A DNA stretch of 12,784 bases from Nitrosopumilales archaeon CG15_BIG_FIL_POST_REV_8_21_14_020_37_12. Its GTDB lineage: Archaea; Thermoproteota; Nitrososphaeria; Nitrososphaerales; Nitrosopumilaceae. The notes beneath the pieces are model-generated. The model saw only the letters and a list, made by a program, of their open reading frames with translations. It was not told the origin of the DNA and ran no database searches. Positions 1-5,617 of this stretch are shown piece after piece. The stretch's first letter is position 1. Each line of letters opens with the position of its first letter. The translations under genes and the position numbers were made by a program. Where the stretch lies: contig PFFZ01000069.1 of NCBI GenBank assembly GCA_002781805.1, forward strand, positions 1-12,784, written 5' to 3'.

Positions 1-1
1 T

Positions 2-655
2 GATGTGCCTTCTGGTACAGAGATTGTAATGGAGGGAAAAATCCTTTGTGACAAAACACATCCTGAATGGATGGTAGAAATGCTCCAGACATATGATCAT
101 CGACGTCTTCAACCTGTATTTGAGATGGAGCATCTGTTTTTTAGAAACAATCCAATATTTCATGACGTTCTTTCGGGTTTTTCAGAACACAGATTATTGA
201 TGGGTATGCCAATTGAATCAAAGTTAAACGGTGATCTGAAAAGAGCATTCCCTCAAACAAGACAAGTGTCCATGACTAATGGGGGATGCAATTGGTTGCA
301 TGCAGTGGTGCAAATAAAAAAGAAAGCAGAGTCTGATCCGAAAAAAATCATTAAAAAAACATTTGAATCCCATCGCTCACTAAAACAAGTTACAGTTGTG
401 GATGAGGATATTGATCCAAATAATGCTGAAGCAGTTGAATATGCGATGGCCACTAGATTTCAGGCCGACCGGGATCTGGTTATACTGAGCAAAGTAAGGG
501 GTTCTAGTCTGGATCCATCAAGTGATCAAAAAAAGCTACAAACCGCAAAGATGGGAATTGACGCTACACGATCCCTCTCAAAGAGACCTGAAGGATTTGA
601 GATCGCCAAGATTCCAAAGATTGATCAAATAAAGTTGAAAAGTTATTTCAACTAG
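2..655 (+). CDS. UbiD-family decarboxylase, C-terminal part (5' end outside window)
   Basis: This is the C-terminal 217 or so residues of a UbiD-type, prenylated-FMN-dependent decarboxylase; the frame is open to the left edge, so the start lies outside. Seen: the segment VPSGTEIVMEG at the left edge, which matches the family's central acidic stretch, and the family's late block reading DEDIDPNN, then EYAMATRFQADRDLVI, RGSSLDPS and a Lys-Met-Gly-Ile-Asp-Ala-Thr end. Known: archaea commonly use a UbiD homologue as anhydromevalonate phosphate decarboxylase in the modified mevalonate route to isoprenoid lipids, and this is the most likely job in an archaeon that makes no ubiquinone. That assignment is inference; another aromatic acid decarboxylase cannot be excluded. 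The next gene has its own promoter, so this is probably the last gene of its transcript. Confidence 0.85.
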   Translation, partial: DVPSGTEIVMEGKILCDKTHPEWMVEMLQTYDHRRLQPVFEMEHLFFRNNPIFHDVLSGFSEHRLLMGMPIESKLNGDLKRAFPQTRQVSMTNGGCNWLHAVVQIKKKAESDPKKIIKKTFESHRSLKQVTVVDEDIDPNNAEAVEYAMATRFQADRDLVILSKVRGSSLDPSSDQKKLQTAKMGIDATRSLSKRPEGFEIAKIPKIDQIKLKSYFN

Positions 656-672
656 CAATGCACACAATAACT

Positions 673-680
673 GATTAAAT
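673..680 (+). promoter_or_regulatory. TATA-like box for the SHOCT-ended gene
   Basis: GATTAAAT is centred about 26 bases upstream of the ATG at 703, the spacing expected of a leaderless archaeal transcript. No Shine-Dalgarno sequence is obvious. Confidence 0.5.
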
Positions 681-702
681 TAAATGGGATGATGTCTGAA
701 AT

Positions 703-1134
703 ATGATATTGGAAAGCAAATCAGAGGATCACTTTAGGCAGTATCTAAAGAATGTGTCAAATGATCAGCTAATCCAGTTCTATGATGATGTCGAGTGGAC
801 GCCATTTCCAATTCTTGTCATAAAAGAATATCAGCGCCGATTCAAAGTAAAAAACAAAAAAGAAGTTATGGAAAAATTGAAACTTCACGCTCAACTTGCA
901 AAAGAAAAAACAAAAGAGTTGAGTGGCATGGCAAAAAGCCACACTTCCAAGGTCTCAAAAAAAATTCAAACTAAGGGAGAAAAGATATCACAATCAGTTG
1001 ACAATACTAGACGCTTGATATACTCTGAAAAAAATCTCTTTATTTTGGAAAAACTTGGGGAACTAAACAAGAAAGGAATTATCACCAAGAAGGAATTTGA
1101 AGACAAGAAAAAGGAGATCCTAAAGCGAATCTGA
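703..1134 (+). CDS. Hypothetical protein with C-terminal SHOCT-like domain
   Basis: A 143-residue soluble protein in three parts. Residues 1-45 are a compact segment with several aromatic residues (FYDDVEWTPF). Residues 50-105 are a Lys-rich, probably helical linker with no hydrophobic core. Residues 113-143 (LEKLGELNKKGIITKKEFE and on) match the SHOCT pattern, a short C-terminal helical hairpin with a Gly-Ile-Ile/Leu-Thr-x-x-Glu-Phe core, often found at the end of otherwise unrelated proteins and thought to aid oligomerisation. No catalytic motif or membrane segment is visible. The stop is one base before the ATG of the thioesterase gene, so the two are probably cotranscribed. Function unknown. 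Confidence 0.75.
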   Translation: MILESKSEDHFRQYLKNVSNDQLIQFYDDVEWTPFPILVIKEYQRRFKVKNKKEVMEKLKLHAQLAKEKTKELSGMAKSHTSKVSKKIQTKGEKISQSVDNTRRLIYSEKNLFILEKLGELNKKGIITKKEFEDKKKEILKRI

Positions 1135-1135
1135 A

Positions 1136-1621
1136 ATGTCATATCAAGTCAAACCAGAAAAAACCCCTGAGGAATCTCAGGCTGAGGTGATACTTCGGAT
1201 GTTTCCATCCGATGCAAATCCTGCGGGGAATGTGTTTGGCGGAGAGATTCTAAAACATATAGACATGGTTGCAGGAATTGTAGCTCAGCGACATTCACAA
1301 TCAAATGCAGTAACTGTAAGCATGGATAGTGTAAATTTCATCAAGCCAGTCTATGTGGGTAATGTCTTGAAACTAAACGCCAGAATAAATTATGTTCACA
1401 ATTCCTCAATGGAAATTGAAGTGAAGGCAGAGGCTGAAGATATTGTTACTGGAATTAGGACAATCACTGGAACTGCATTTGTCACATTTGTTGCATTAGA
1501 TAAAAACGGCAGACCTGCTGAGGTACCAAAACTATTACTAAAAACTGATGAGGATAGAATTAAATTCGAAGAAGGCAAGATCAGAATGCAAGAAAGACTA
1601 AAGAATCGCAAGAAACTCTAG
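1136..1621 (+). CDS. Acyl-CoA thioesterase, hotdog fold (YciA/ACOT type)
   Basis: A 161-residue single hotdog domain that should hydrolyse acyl-CoA to free acid and CoA in the cytoplasm. Seen: the substrate-binding helix region NPAGNVFGGEILKHID (about residues 27-42), followed by AGIVAQRH, then SMDSVNFIKPVYVGN and YVHNSSMEIEVKAEAED. These are the landmark segments of the YciA/BFIT/ACOT branch, including the Asn-x-x-Gly-x-x-Phe-Gly-Gly run. Length is normal for a single-domain member; the last 30 residues form a charged helix. It starts one base after the upstream stop and so depends on that transcript. The acyl chain preferred cannot be read from sequence; roles in fatty-acid-like turnover or in trimming CoA intermediates of carbon fixation are possible. 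Confidence 0.88.
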   Translation: MSYQVKPEKTPEESQAEVILRMFPSDANPAGNVFGGEILKHIDMVAGIVAQRHSQSNAVTVSMDSVNFIKPVYVGNVLKLNARINYVHNSSMEIEVKAEAEDIVTGIRTITGTAFVTFVALDKNGRPAEVPKLLLKTDEDRIKFEEGKIRMQERLKNRKKL

Positions 1622-1638
1622 CCTAGTTCAATGGATCA

Positions 1639-1646
1639 GTTTAAGA
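1639..1646 (+). promoter_or_regulatory. TATA-like box for the 19-residue-repeat protein
   Basis: GTTTAAGA is centred about 28 bases before the ATG at 1671, consistent with a leaderless transcript beginning at or next to the start codon. Confidence 0.5.
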
Positions 1647-1670
1647 GTCACAAAAATAATCCATTAACTA

Positions 1671-2087
1671 ATGTCCGAAGAAAAATCAAACGAATGGGAT
1701 TCCCTGTGGCAGGAATATTCAAAATCCCTTGAAAATTGGAAAAAAGTTTTCGAACAGATTCAAGATGCCAGCAATCAGATGCAAGCCAAATTTAATGAGG
1801 TTTGGGAAAAAGCTGCCAAAGAATCTAGTGCAGAAACTATGAAGATGTTTGGGGATAATTGGCAAAAGGCACTTGCAGACGCGGGAATGAAATCCTACAA
1901 TGAATTTGGCCAAGCCTGGCAAAAGGCATTGAGCGAATCCAATACATCTGCCTTTAAGCAATTTGCTGAAAACTGGCAAAAGGCACTCAGCTCATCTGGA
2001 ATGGAGCAGATGCAAGCCTATGGCGAATTCATGAAAAAATTTGCCGACACTTGGCGTACGATGTGGCCAAGCTCTAAATCAAACTGA
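1671..2087 (+). CDS. Trp-rich helical repeat protein, phasin/PhaE-like by analogy
   Basis: A 138-residue soluble, all-helical-looking protein without Cys or membrane segments. The N-terminal part has Trp9, Trp13, Tyr16 and Trp23; then come four copies of a 19-residue unit with Trp at 45, 64, 83 and 102, most reading Phe-x-x-x-Trp-Gln-Lys-Ala-Leu; the end has Trp128 and Trp132. The gene at 5073-5543 on the other strand is a clear paralogue: both share the Trp-x-x-Tyr then Trp spacing near the N terminus (10 residues between the two Trp) and a C-terminal pair of Trp 26 residues apart. Such amphipathic Trp-bearing helices recall phasins and the PhaE subunit of polyhydroxyalkanoate synthase, and AOA genomes are known to carry PHA synthase genes, but no PHA gene lies in this window, so that role is only a hypothesis. 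Confidence 0.8.
   Translation: MSEEKSNEWDSLWQEYSKSLENWKKVFEQIQDASNQMQAKFNEVWEKAAKESSAETMKMFGDNWQKALADAGMKSYNEFGQAWQKALSESNTSAFKQFAENWQKALSSSGMEQMQAYGEFMKKFADTWRTMWPSSKSN
1791..2018 (+). repeat. Four tandem 57-bp (19-residue) in-frame repeats
   Basis: Residues 41-59, 60-78, 79-97 and 98-116 form four consecutive 19-residue units. The 12-mer TGGCAAAAGGCA recurs exactly at 1860, 1917 and 1974, spaced 57 bases each time; the first unit has TGGGAAAAAGCT at the same phase (1803). Identity outside the Trp-Gln-Lys-Ala core is low, so the repeats are old and under protein-level constraint, not a recent tandem duplication. Confidence 0.85.
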
Positions 2088-2129
2088 GATTTTTTAAACT
2101 CATCCAATACACTCGATATTACATTTAAC

Positions 2130-2321
2130 ATGCTTTCAGAGTTGGTAATCTTGGATGGCTCTAATATTGCAGTTTCTCTTAATCATGTCATGCCAAAAGA
2201 CAAAGAGCTAGAAAAAGAGTGGAAAAAATTCGAGCATGAGAAAATGAATGAAGGTGCACACCAACTTGATCTACAATCCAATTACGAAAGTAACGAGGAA
2301 TACGAAGAATCAGAAGAGTAG
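2130..2321 (+). CDS. Small acidic hypothetical protein, start uncertain
   Basis: An open frame of 63 residues from the ATG at 2130, or 43 residues from the in-frame ATG at 2190. The second half (MPKDKELEKEWKKFEHEKMN, then an acidic Glu/Ser/Tyr-rich tail) looks like a typical small soluble archaeal protein. A TATA-like CTAATATT at 2161-2168 sits about 26 bases before 2190, which favours the shorter, leaderless form; for 2130 the nearest box (TTTTTAAA at 2091-2098) is 35 bases away. The first 20 residues include VILDGSNIAVS, resembling the first strand of NYN/PIN-type nuclease domains, but nothing else of such a domain follows. Function unknown. Confidence 0.5.
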   Translation: MLSELVILDGSNIAVSLNHVMPKDKELEKEWKKFEHEKMNEGAHQLDLQSNYESNEEYEESEE

Positions 2322-2336
2322 AAATTCTACGTACTG

Positions 2337-2344
2337 CTTAAATC
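2337..2344 (+). promoter_or_regulatory. TATA-like box for the 30-residue zinc-finger gene
   Basis: CTTAAATC is centred about 27 bases before the ATG at 2367, the leaderless spacing seen elsewhere in this window. It supports the view that the tiny gene downstream is expressed. Confidence 0.5.
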
Positions 2345-2366
2345 CAAAAAATAAAGCCAGTGGTTC

Positions 2367-2459
2367 ATGAGTAAATGCAAATTTTGTAACTATGACCATG
2401 ATTTGCCATACTTGTTTTGTTCTTTAGAGTGTGCAAAAAATCTCTATTTTATGGAATAA
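2367..2459 (+). CDS. Free-standing 30-residue FCS/TRASH-like zinc finger
   Basis: A complete reading frame from ATG to TAA encoding 30 residues. It begins MSKCKFCNYDHDLPY and continues LFCSLECAKNLYFME. Cys4 and Cys7 form the first CxxC knuckle, and Cys18 and Cys22 form a FCSxxC second knuckle, the pattern of FCS/TRASH/MYM-type treble-clef zinc fingers, which occur in metal sensors and protein-interaction modules. Here the finger is essentially the whole protein. A well-placed TATA-like box, four metal-ligand Cys residues in 30 and the FCS signature make chance unlikely. It lies between the acidic mini-protein and a convergent basic protein gene. It could bind zinc or sense a metal, or act as a small adaptor; no partner is evident. 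Confidence 0.68.
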   Translation: MSKCKFCNYDHDLPYLFCSLECAKNLYFME

Positions 2460-2482
2460 AACAAAAGCAGCTTATTGCATGA

Positions 2483-2680
2483 TTATCTTACTGCGACTCG
2501 CTTTTTGGTGACCTTTCTTGCCGGCCTGACAGGTCTTGTGGTTTTTGGATCTGATTTGTCTGTTGCAATACTCTTTCCCTTCTTTTGGGCTTTACGCCTT
2601 GCAGTATTTCGAGTTTTTTCTTCCTTTTGTAGCTTTTCAAGTTTCTTTGAATCTACTTTACGGGTTTTACTTGTAACCAT
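2483..2680 (-). CDS. Highly basic 65-residue protein, probable nucleic-acid binder
   Basis: Starting at the ATG at 2680 the product is 65 residues (MVTSKTRKVDSKKLEKLQ and on) with 16 Lys and 9 Arg against 6 acidic residues, no Cys, and no aromatic residue. The N-terminal half looks helical and the C-terminal half is Pro/Arg/Lys-rich and disordered (TTRPVRPARK), resembling histone H1-like tails. The upstream extension to 2770 is rich in hydrophobic residues, lies beyond the promoter and was not used. It would plausibly bind DNA or RNA, or neutralise another polyanion; no fold is recognised. It converges on the zinc-finger mini-gene, with 23 bases between the stops. Confidence 0.68.
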   Translation of the reverse strand: MVTSKTRKVDSKKLEKLQKEEKTRNTARRKAQKKGKSIATDKSDPKTTRPVRPARKVTKKRVAVR

Positions 2681-2704
2681 GTTATACTGAAAGATAACTG
2701 GACC

Positions 2705-2712
2705 TAATAAAA
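2705..2712 (-). promoter_or_regulatory. TATA-like box for the basic 65-residue protein
   Basis: On the minus strand TTTTATTA is centred about 28 bases before the ATG at 2680. It lies inside the longer open frame, which argues for the shorter start. A second AT-rich stretch at 2713-2720 is 8 bases further away. Confidence 0.45.
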
Positions 2713-2776
2713 TTTTAAAATATTTTACATCTACAAAGAAAACCTGAACATTGAGATAGCAATCTCTCACTTAATT

Positions 2777-3463
2777 CTAAAACTGCTTCCATGATGCGTT
2801 CTTTATTTTTTGGCGTGATTCCTTTACAATTCTCTTCAATACTGGAATATACAGCTCTGATGCATAAGAAATCTCAAAGTTCTCCCCTGAGCCATCTTCC
2901 ATAAATGCAGACGCTCTGACTTTGTTTTCAGTCACTTTTGGTTCGTTGTTTGATGATCGTTTGCGATTAATTATCTCTAAAAAAATCGGGACATTTCTCT
3001 TAATCTCTATGTTTAGATCTTCCTTTGATCTTAACCTTTCATTTGACAGATTCACTTTAATTTCCAGAAATGTATCTTTTGAATATCTTTCATTAGGCCT
3101 GATCATAACTTTGACCTTTGGCAATTTGCTGAACCTCTTTTGAAAATCAATCATCTCTTTTATGAAATTTGGATAAGGTGGTTTATGTTCGCTTTTGATC
3201 TTCTTTTCAAACCATTCTGCAAACTCTAATGCATTTTGATCATTTTTTACCGTGGCTTTTTTTAGAAACTCTTCTTTACTGCATCCATTTGTCATAAACA
3301 ATCCGAAATCATCGTTTGCTTCTTCAAATATCCCATCAAGTACTTGGCTTGCAGATTTGATGAAAAGATCAAAAAAATAATTCACATAGTATGGGTCTGG
3401 ATCAAAATAATTAATTTGATTTAGACTAATCTGGCATTCTCTGATTCTTGATTCAATATTCAT
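2777..3463 (-). CDS. Conserved-looking hypothetical protein, second gene of a coupled pair
   Basis: A 228-residue soluble protein I do not recognise. Residues 1-60 are rich in aromatic residues and helical (YFDPDPYYVNYFFDLF); residues 60-115 are charged helices; residues 116-228 look like alternating strands (KVKVMIRPNERYSKDTF, then FLEIKVNLSN) ending in a basic helix (LKRIVKESRQKIKNASWKQF). There is one Cys at position 10 and one at 61, no signal peptide and no membrane segment. Its ATG overlaps the stop of the upstream gene by four bases (ATGA), so the two are translationally coupled and may form a complex. No catalytic motif is apparent. Confidence 0.7.
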   Translation of the reverse strand: MNIESRIRECQISLNQINYFDPDPYYVNYFFDLFIKSASQVLDGIFEEANDDFGLFMTNGCSKEEFLKKATVKNDQNALEFAEWFEKKIKSEHKPPYPNFIKEMIDFQKRFSKLPKVKVMIRPNERYSKDTFLEIKVNLSNERLRSKEDLNIEIKRNVPIFLEIINRKRSSNNEPKVTENKVRASAFMEDGSGENFEISYASELYIPVLKRIVKESRQKIKNASWKQF

Positions 3464-3837
3464 TGTCTGGAAATTTCATTTACAAACTTTGATTGTTTTT
3501 TTAATGTATTTGCCAATTCCTTGAATATCTCATTGACACTTACATCCACCAAATTTATTGTCGCATTCTCTATTACTATTTGTTTTTCAAATTTTTCTTT
3601 TATTGCAAATGAGACTGATGACCAATGTAGAATTCCCTTCAACTGCTCTTCTACGGTGATGTTTGTAGTAGGAAAATTTGCCGGCGAAAACACCACTCCA
3701 TTTGTCCATTGCATGGTCGGAATTGCACCTCCTGACGATCTTGTGCTAAATGCAATTTGCTTTACCCAGTCGTCAAACTTGTATTCTATAACCTCATGAA
3801 TTACCAATTTTTTCCATGGCTCAATTGAAATTTCCAT
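3460..3837 (-). CDS. Hypothetical protein, first gene of a coupled pair
   Basis: A 125-residue protein starting at the ATG at 3837 (MEISIEPWKKLVIHEVIEY). An ATG at 3858 would add seven residues, but a TATA-like box at 3861-3868 lies right before it and 27 bases before 3837, so the internal Met is the better leaderless start. The protein has mixed strand/helix character, a Gly-rich turn with Arg-Ser-Ser-Gly-Gly, several Trp and an amphipathic C-terminal helix (IFKELANTLKKQSKFV). No signal peptide, membrane segment or known motif is seen. It is transcribed divergently from the zinc-ribbon fusion gene at 3926. Function unknown. Confidence 0.68.
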   Translation of the reverse strand: MEISIEPWKKLVIHEVIEYKFDDWVKQIAFSTRSSGGAIPTMQWTNGVVFSPANFPTTNITVEEQLKGILHWSSVSFAIKEKFEKQIVIENATINLVDVSVNEIFKELANTLKKQSKFVNEISRQ

Positions 3838-3860
3838 CCAACTAAAAATTAATGACACTA

Positions 3861-3868
3861 ATTATAAT
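3861..3868 (-). promoter_or_regulatory. TATA-like box for the coupled hypothetical pair
   Basis: ATTATAAT, self-complementary, is centred about 27 bases before the minus-strand ATG at 3837. This spacing decides the start codon chosen for that gene. Confidence 0.5.
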
Positions 3869-3894
3869 CCTATTTTTTCCTTTCCCGTCATTTG

Positions 3895-3902
3895 CTTATT
3901 TA
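3895..3902 (+). promoter_or_regulatory. TATA-like box for the DUF3892/zinc-ribbon gene
   Basis: CTTATTTA is centred about 27 bases before the ATG at 3926. Together with the minus-strand box at 3861-3868 it forms a compact divergent promoter of under 90 bases. Confidence 0.5.
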
Positions 3903-3925
3903 CTAGAATTTGCCACTCATTTTGG

Positions 3926-4957
3926 ATGGACAAGTGGGCAGATTTTGTAATTTCTCAAGTAGTTTATGACTCACATCATCTTATCTCTCAAGCAAAACGA
4001 CACAGTGATTCAGACAGGGGTATTGGTGAGGGAAAAATTGTTGATAGGCTCACGATTGCATCTGACATCAAAAGCGGCCTAAATTACACAACAATTTACA
4101 GTGGGCTTTCATCTTGGCGACGTGGCCACAAAATCAATACTTTTCGAATCAATGGTCAACCATACGTACGAATAGACAACAACAAGGTACCCTTTGATAA
4201 TCTGGGTGACCTGCCTGAAATTCCATCAGAATCTGATGATGAGGCAACCCCAGAACAACTAGCAAGATTAGAACAGTTAGAAAAACAGATCAGCGAACTA
4301 GAGTCAAAGCCGCAGCAGTTGCCAAGCCCAAGGGGATCTCTTCCAAAGGAATCTACAGAAGAGATACCACCGGAGATAGCTCTTGCACCGGAGCCTGATG
4401 AGGATGAGGCTACTCCCGCACAGATAACAAGACTGACAGAGCTTGAGCGCCAAATACTTGATTTTGAGAAGATTTTATCAAAAGCACAAATAGATTCTAA
4501 CTCCGAACCACATCAAAATACTGAGGACGAAGCTACTCCAGAACAACTAGCAAGATTAGCAAATATACAGAACCAAATTGACGAACTTGAACGCATCTTA
4601 CATGATCTCAAAATTGCAGATTCCAAACCTGGAGATGAACAATTTCAGATAAATGAACTGGAAGAAGAGATAGAACAAATTGAGGCTGCAGACATTGAGC
4701 ATGAAATAATTCAAATCTTAAGAAGACAAAACCAAAAATTAGATAATATTGAAAACAAGTTGCGCCGATTCACATCTGTAGATGCACCAATAAAACCTCC
4801 AAACTTAGAAGCATATTGTGTAAAATGCAAAACAAAGCGCCCTGTAGTAAACCCACGAGAGACTATAATGAAAAACGGCAGACCTGCAATAAAGGGAACA
4901 TGCTCTGTATGCGACTGTAATGTATTTAGAATTGGAAAGCTCAAAATCAGCAAGTAA
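3926..4957 (+). CDS. DUF3892-like domain, EATP-repeat coiled coil, and DUF5679-like zinc ribbon
   Basis: A 343-residue, three-part protein. Residues 1-97 match the DUF3892 style: ADFVISQVVYDSHHLI near the start, an Arg-x-x-x-Ala-Ser-Asp-Ile core, a Trp-Arg-Arg-Gly motif and DNLGDLPEIP at the end. Residues 98-285 are acidic and coiled-coil-forming, with three related segments beginning EATPEQLARL (106), EATPAQITRL (161) and EATPEQLARL (203 region), then a long heptad-like helix. Residues 295-340 form a zinc ribbon with Cys298/Cys301 and Cys326/Cys329, plus KNGRP and a final VFRIGK, typical of DUF5679. No membrane segment. The layout suggests an elongated oligomeric scaffold linking an N-terminal recognition domain to a nucleic-acid or protein-binding ribbon; that role is inference. 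Confidence 0.78.
   Translation: MDKWADFVISQVVYDSHHLISQAKRHSDSDRGIGEGKIVDRLTIASDIKSGLNYTTIYSGLSSWRRGHKINTFRINGQPYVRIDNNKVPFDNLGDLPEIPSESDDEATPEQLARLEQLEKQISELESKPQQLPSPRGSLPKESTEEIPPEIALAPEPDEDEATPAQITRLTELERQILDFEKILSKAQIDSNSEPHQNTEDEATPEQLARLANIQNQIDELERILHDLKIADSKPGDEQFQINELEEEIEQIEAADIEHEIIQILRRQNQKLDNIENKLRRFTSVDAPIKPPNLEAYCVKCKTKRPVVNPRETIMKNGRPAIKGTCSVCDCNVFRIGKLKISK
4241..4600 (+). repeat. Three imperfect EATP coiled-coil repeats
   Basis: Three segments begin Glu-Ala-Thr-Pro at residues 106, 161 and about 202 of the encoded protein, each preceded by an Asp/Glu cluster and followed by a leucine-patterned helix. The first and third also share an exact 21-base match ending AACTAGCAAGATTA (4250-4270 and 4538-4558), so they are a fairly recent copy of each other or are being kept alike by conversion. 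Confidence 0.75.
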
Positions 4958-5039
4958 CTGCTATGCATTATTTGTATTCAATTAATGGGAAAATTGTCAA
5001 GACCATCTAATTGGATAAACCATATTTCTTGTCATGTTG

Positions 5040-5060
5040 TTTTTTGTAGTGATGAAAAAA
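5040..5060. terminator. T-runs between convergent genes
   Basis: On the plus strand six T at 5040-5045 follow the zinc-ribbon gene; on the minus strand six T (A-run 5055-5060) follow the lysine-tailed helical gene. Archaeal termination relies on such T tracts, so this 115-base gap probably ends both transcripts. No stem-loop is needed or clear. Confidence 0.4.
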
Positions 5061-5072
5061 TTGTGCTGATTT

Positions 5073-5543
5073 TTACATCTGATTTGTTTTCCAAGCTTCA
5101 TTGAATCGCTTTATGGCTTCTTGATATGCTTTGATCGAATCATCACCCGAAGTTTTTAGGAATTTTTCCCATTGCTCATTGAACTTTTTGACCGACTCTA
5201 TGTTTGTCTCCTTGAAAATATTTTCAATCATCTTTGTTTGTTGTTTGATGTATTCTGGACCAATCTCTTCCCACGTCTGCTCCCAACTAGAGCTGACTTT
5301 TTTTAATAGCTCAGCATCTGACTCTAGTGCTCTTTGACAGGCATCATGGTATGTCATTAATGTGTCGTTTGTTGCTTTTTGCCACTGTGCAAGGGATTCT
5401 TTCCATACGCTTAATGCGGCATTGTATTCTCTCCATGCTTTTTCAAATTCTGTCTTTGATGTTATCCTTGATTTTGAAGGTGCCTTGGCTTGCTGGGTTT
5501 TTGGCTTTGATGACTTTTTAACTGTCTTTTTCTTGGTAGCCAT
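5073..5543 (-). CDS. Trp-rich helical protein with lysine-rich N-terminal tail, paralogue of the gene at 1671
   Basis: A 156-residue protein starting at the ATG at 5543. Residues 1-30 are a Lys-rich tail with Pro, Ser and Ala, like a histone H1 or AlgP tail. Residues 31-156 align with the protein at 1671-2087: Trp37, Tyr40 and Trp47 have the same spacing as Trp13, Tyr16 and Trp23 there; the C-terminal FNEQWEKFLKTSG and FNEAWK are spaced by 26 residues between Trp, as in the partner. The middle has diverged and lost the clean 19-residue period. Helical, no membrane segment. The basic tail could bind DNA or a granule surface; in phasins a similar tail helps tie granules to the nucleoid (as in PhaM of Ralstonia). 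That comparison is an analogy, not an identified homology. Confidence 0.8.
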   Translation of the reverse strand: MATKKKTVKKSSKPKTQQAKAPSKSRITSKTEFEKAWREYNAALSVWKESLAQWQKATNDTLMTYHDACQRALESDAELLKKVSSSWEQTWEEIGPEYIKQQTKMIENIFKETNIESVKKFNEQWEKFLKTSGDDSIKAYQEAIKRFNEAWKTNQM

Positions 5544-5566
5544 GTCTTTGATTGCAAATAGTAGAT

Positions 5567-5574
5567 GTTAAATC
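5567..5574 (-). promoter_or_regulatory. TATA-like box for the lysine-tailed helical gene
   Basis: On the minus strand GATTTAAC is centred about 27 bases before the ATG at 5543, fitting a leaderless start and confirming that the basic tail belongs to the protein. Confidence 0.5.
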
Positions 5575-5617
5575 TTTCAATAATTTCAAGTACAAAAATC
5601 AACCAAACACGATTTTT

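Noticed and set aside
1791..2018. CRISPR array or non-coding tandem repeat
   Set aside because: The 57-base units are in frame, differ outside a short core, and have no unique spacers; they encode a protein repeat.
2475..2690. Plus-strand 71-residue hydrophobic frame that looks like a membrane protein
   Set aside because: It is the antisense of the Lys/Arg-rich gene: Lys codons read backwards give Phe and Leu. The minus frame has the better promoter and a plausible protein composition.
4985..5104. Plus-strand 39-residue frame with two Cys and two His between convergent genes
   Set aside because: It runs into the coding end of the minus-strand gene, has no convincing metal-binding spacing and no clear promoter.
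1671..5543. Mobile element or defence island in the small-gene block
   Set aside because: No transposase, integrase, terminal repeats, toxin-antitoxin or nuclease gene was found, and base composition looks like the rest of the window.
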